A stretch of 64,000 nucleotides of DNA from JALHNI01 sp044226365 (GTDB lineage Bacteria > Acidobacteriota > Terriglobia > Bryobacterales > Bryobacteraceae): contig JBGAHE010000019.1 in the NCBI GenBank assembly GCA_044226365.1, forward strand, positions 14,468 through 78,467, in the 5' to 3' direction. Both the position numbers and the translations under genes were made by a program. This document shows, piece after piece, positions 62,727 through 64,000 of this stretch. The notes beneath the pieces were generated by a model. It ran no database searches. It saw only the letters and a list, made by a program, of their open reading frames with translations, and had not been told where the DNA came from. Each line of letters opens with the position of its first letter. Position 1 is the stretch's first letter.

Positions 62727-63948
62727 GCAGTTTGCCTCCGCATTCTGGCATACTCAGGGGTTGCCGCTGACACCGTGGTCAACAATGCTGATGGCCCAGG
62801 GGCTGGCGATGGCCGCCGCCGTCGCTATCCTGTTTTCCATCGCCGCGGCGCAGATCCTCGAAGGCGCCGCGTTGCTGATGGCCCTGGCCGCCCGCCCCGC
62901 TTGGCGCTGGCCCTATCGCTGGCCGACGGCCGCCTTCTTCATCGGCACGGTGATCGCCCTCGCTCTCTCCCCGGACCCGGCGGGCGGCTGGCCGCAACTC
63001 AAGAAGTTCTACGTCTACCTGATGCTGCCCCTCCTCGCGACGCTGCTCGCCGGCGTCGCCGACGTTCGGAAGCTGGGGATGGCCCTGCTCGGCGCTGGAC
63101 TTCTCAGCGCTGTCTGGAGCTTCGTCCAGTTCGGCAAGCGCTGGTTCGAGGCGGAGGCCTTAGGCGTCAACTTTTACCGCCACTACGTCGCGCAGCGCAC
63201 TACCGGCTTCATGAGCCACTGGCAAACCTTCGGTGGCCAGATGATGATGCTCTTGTTGGTGGCGCTCGCGTGGGTGCTGCTGGGGCCGGAGCGCCATCGC
63301 AAGTGGGCGCTGGGCGCCCTCGGTACCATCGGCGTCGCCCTGCTCTTGAACGAAACCCGAGGGAACTGGATTGGTGCCGCCGTCGGCATCGTCTATCTGG
63401 TGGCCCGGGTAAGGCCCCGGCTCATCTGGACGCTGCCGGTGCTCTTCGGCGCTTTGATGCTGGTGCCCCCCATCCGCGACCGGGCCGTCTCCATCGTCGT
63501 GCCGCACGGCGAAGTGGACTCAAACCAGCATCGCTGGGTCACCTGGCGCACCGGCCTCGAGATGGTCCGCGCACACCCCTGGTTCGGCATCGGTCCCGAT
63601 TTGGTGAAGACCCAATTCGACCGTTACGTCCCCGCCGACATCCGCCGGCCGCTGCCGGAAGGCAACTACGGCCATTTGCACAACAACTATCTGCAGTACG
63701 CCGCCGACCGGGGTATCCCCACCGCGCTCTGCTTCTGTTGGCTGCTGTGGGCGATGGTCCATGGCTGGTGGAGCGCCGCCGCATCCGCCACCGGCGAGCG
63801 CCGCGCCATTCTCGAAGCGGGCATCGCCGTCTGGCTGGCCGTCGTGGTCAGCGGCTTCTTCGAGTGGAACCTCTCGAACACGGAGATCCTCCATCTGTTC
63901 ATGGTGATCTCCGCCGGAGCCGCGGTTAGCCTTCGAAAGCCCGGATGA
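62725..63948 (+). CDS. O-antigen-ligase-like membrane protein (Wzy/WaaL type)
   Basis: 407 residues with about ten helices. The large periplasmic loop has the family motifs HRWVTWRTGLEMVRAHPWFGIGPD and HLHNNYLQYAADRGIPTALCF. These belong to the O-antigen ligase/polymerase group, which transfers or polymerises polysaccharide on lipid carriers in the periplasm. The start is uncertain: ATG 62725 overlaps the sixA start, and ATG 62785 is an alternative that frees a promoter gap. Confidence 0.87.
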   Translation: MQFASAFWHTQGLPLTPWSTMLMAQGLAMAAAVAILFSIAAAQILEGAALLMALAARPAWRWPYRWPTAAFFIGTVIALALSPDPAGGWPQLKKFYVYLMLPLLATLLAGVADVRKLGMALLGAGLLSAVWSFVQFGKRWFEAEALGVNFYRHYVAQRTTGFMSHWQTFGGQMMMLLLVALAWVLLGPERHRKWALGALGTIGVALLLNETRGNWIGAAVGIVYLVARVRPRLIWTLPVLFGALMLVPPIRDRAVSIVVPHGEVDSNQHRWVTWRTGLEMVRAHPWFGIGPDLVKTQFDRYVPADIRRPLPEGNYGHLHNNYLQYAADRGIPTALCFCWLLWAMVHGWWSAAASATGERRAILEAGIAVWLAVVVSGFFEWNLSNTEILHLFMVISAGAAVSLRKPG

Positions 63949-64000
63949 GCTGTTCCACTCGCCGCAGCATTTGATCGGCGTCCTGCCCCTGGATGTGATC
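63926..64000 (-). CDS. C-terminal end of an unidentified protein (cut by window edge)
   Basis: The last 24 codons of a gene entering from beyond 64000, ending with TAA at 63926-63928. The residues (DHIQGQDADQMLRRVEQLIRAF and so on) form an amphipathic helix. That would suit the end of a glycosyltransferase next to the O-antigen ligase gene, but the fragment is too short for an assignment. It overlaps the ligase 3' end by 23 bases. Confidence 0.45.
   Translation of the reverse strand, partial: DHIQGQDADQMLRRVEQLIRAFEG

Overview
This is a 64 kb stretch of a high-GC bacterial chromosome. The best guess is an acidobacterium of the Bryobacterales/Solibacteraceae type. The gene families point there: a 1229-residue Oar-like TonB-dependent receptor with an N-terminal carboxypeptidase-regulatory-like domain, a heme-motif DUF1549/DUF1553 protein paired with a Tat-type DUF1501 protein, a secreted Ig-like protein ending in the 'Solibacter' C-terminal domain (TIGR03437), and secreted YVTN-type beta-propellers. 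No rRNA, insertion sequence, phage or CRISPR array is visible. One tRNA gene, tRNA-Leu(UAG), is present. Placement is by gene content only.

Layout. 0-1.6 kb: partial esterase, peroxiredoxin AhpC and its reductant AhpD with a hairpin terminator between them, then tRNA-Leu. 1.6-11.05 kb (minus): a tightly overlapping operon of solute:sodium symporter, secreted beta-propeller, two DUF1989 proteins (UAAP1/UAAP2), a biotin-dependent urea/guanidine carboxylase, allophanate hydrolase and an esterase. The pair of DUF1989 proteins suggests guanidine rather than urea as substrate. 11.2-16.1 kb (plus): a divergent Oar-like receptor and a paralogous beta-propeller. 16.2-20.9 kb: the DUF1549/1553 and DUF1501 pair. 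21-28.8 kb: a GAF-type sigma-54 activator, a small STAS protein and a complete RND efflux operon behind a dyad-rich region. 29-32 kb: a PAP2-family membrane protein, a secreted orphan, and a 675-bp non-coding region holding a sigma-54-type promoter and a structured RNA candidate.

32-41.5 kb: glyoxalase-like protein, RecO, O-acetylhomoserine sulfhydrylase, and a LysR regulator divergent from gltBD with a LysR-type box (the GltC/gltAB arrangement). 41.5-48.4 kb: secreted orphan, DUF4197 protein, zinc-ribbon coiled-coil protein, secreted subtilisin-like protease with a P domain, and the Ig-like/TIGR03437 protein. 48.5-54.9 kb: sugar isomerase-like protein, two bacterial PH-domain proteins, a dehydrogenase cluster (zinc ADH, KduD-like SDR, CBM9-like protein) divergent from a ureide-permease-like transporter, and a small secreted protein. 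55-64 kb: epoxide hydrolase-like protein, fused 2-oxoacid dehydrogenase E1 alpha-beta divergent from citrate synthase, SerS, a LuxR-type two-component pair, SixA-like phosphatase, O-antigen-ligase-like protein and a partial gene.

The most unusual parts are the carboxylase operon with a secreted beta-propeller built into it and a receptor plus paralogous propeller facing it, and the promoter and folded RNA at 31.46-31.95 kb. Functions are inferred from sequence read by eye; no database search was run.
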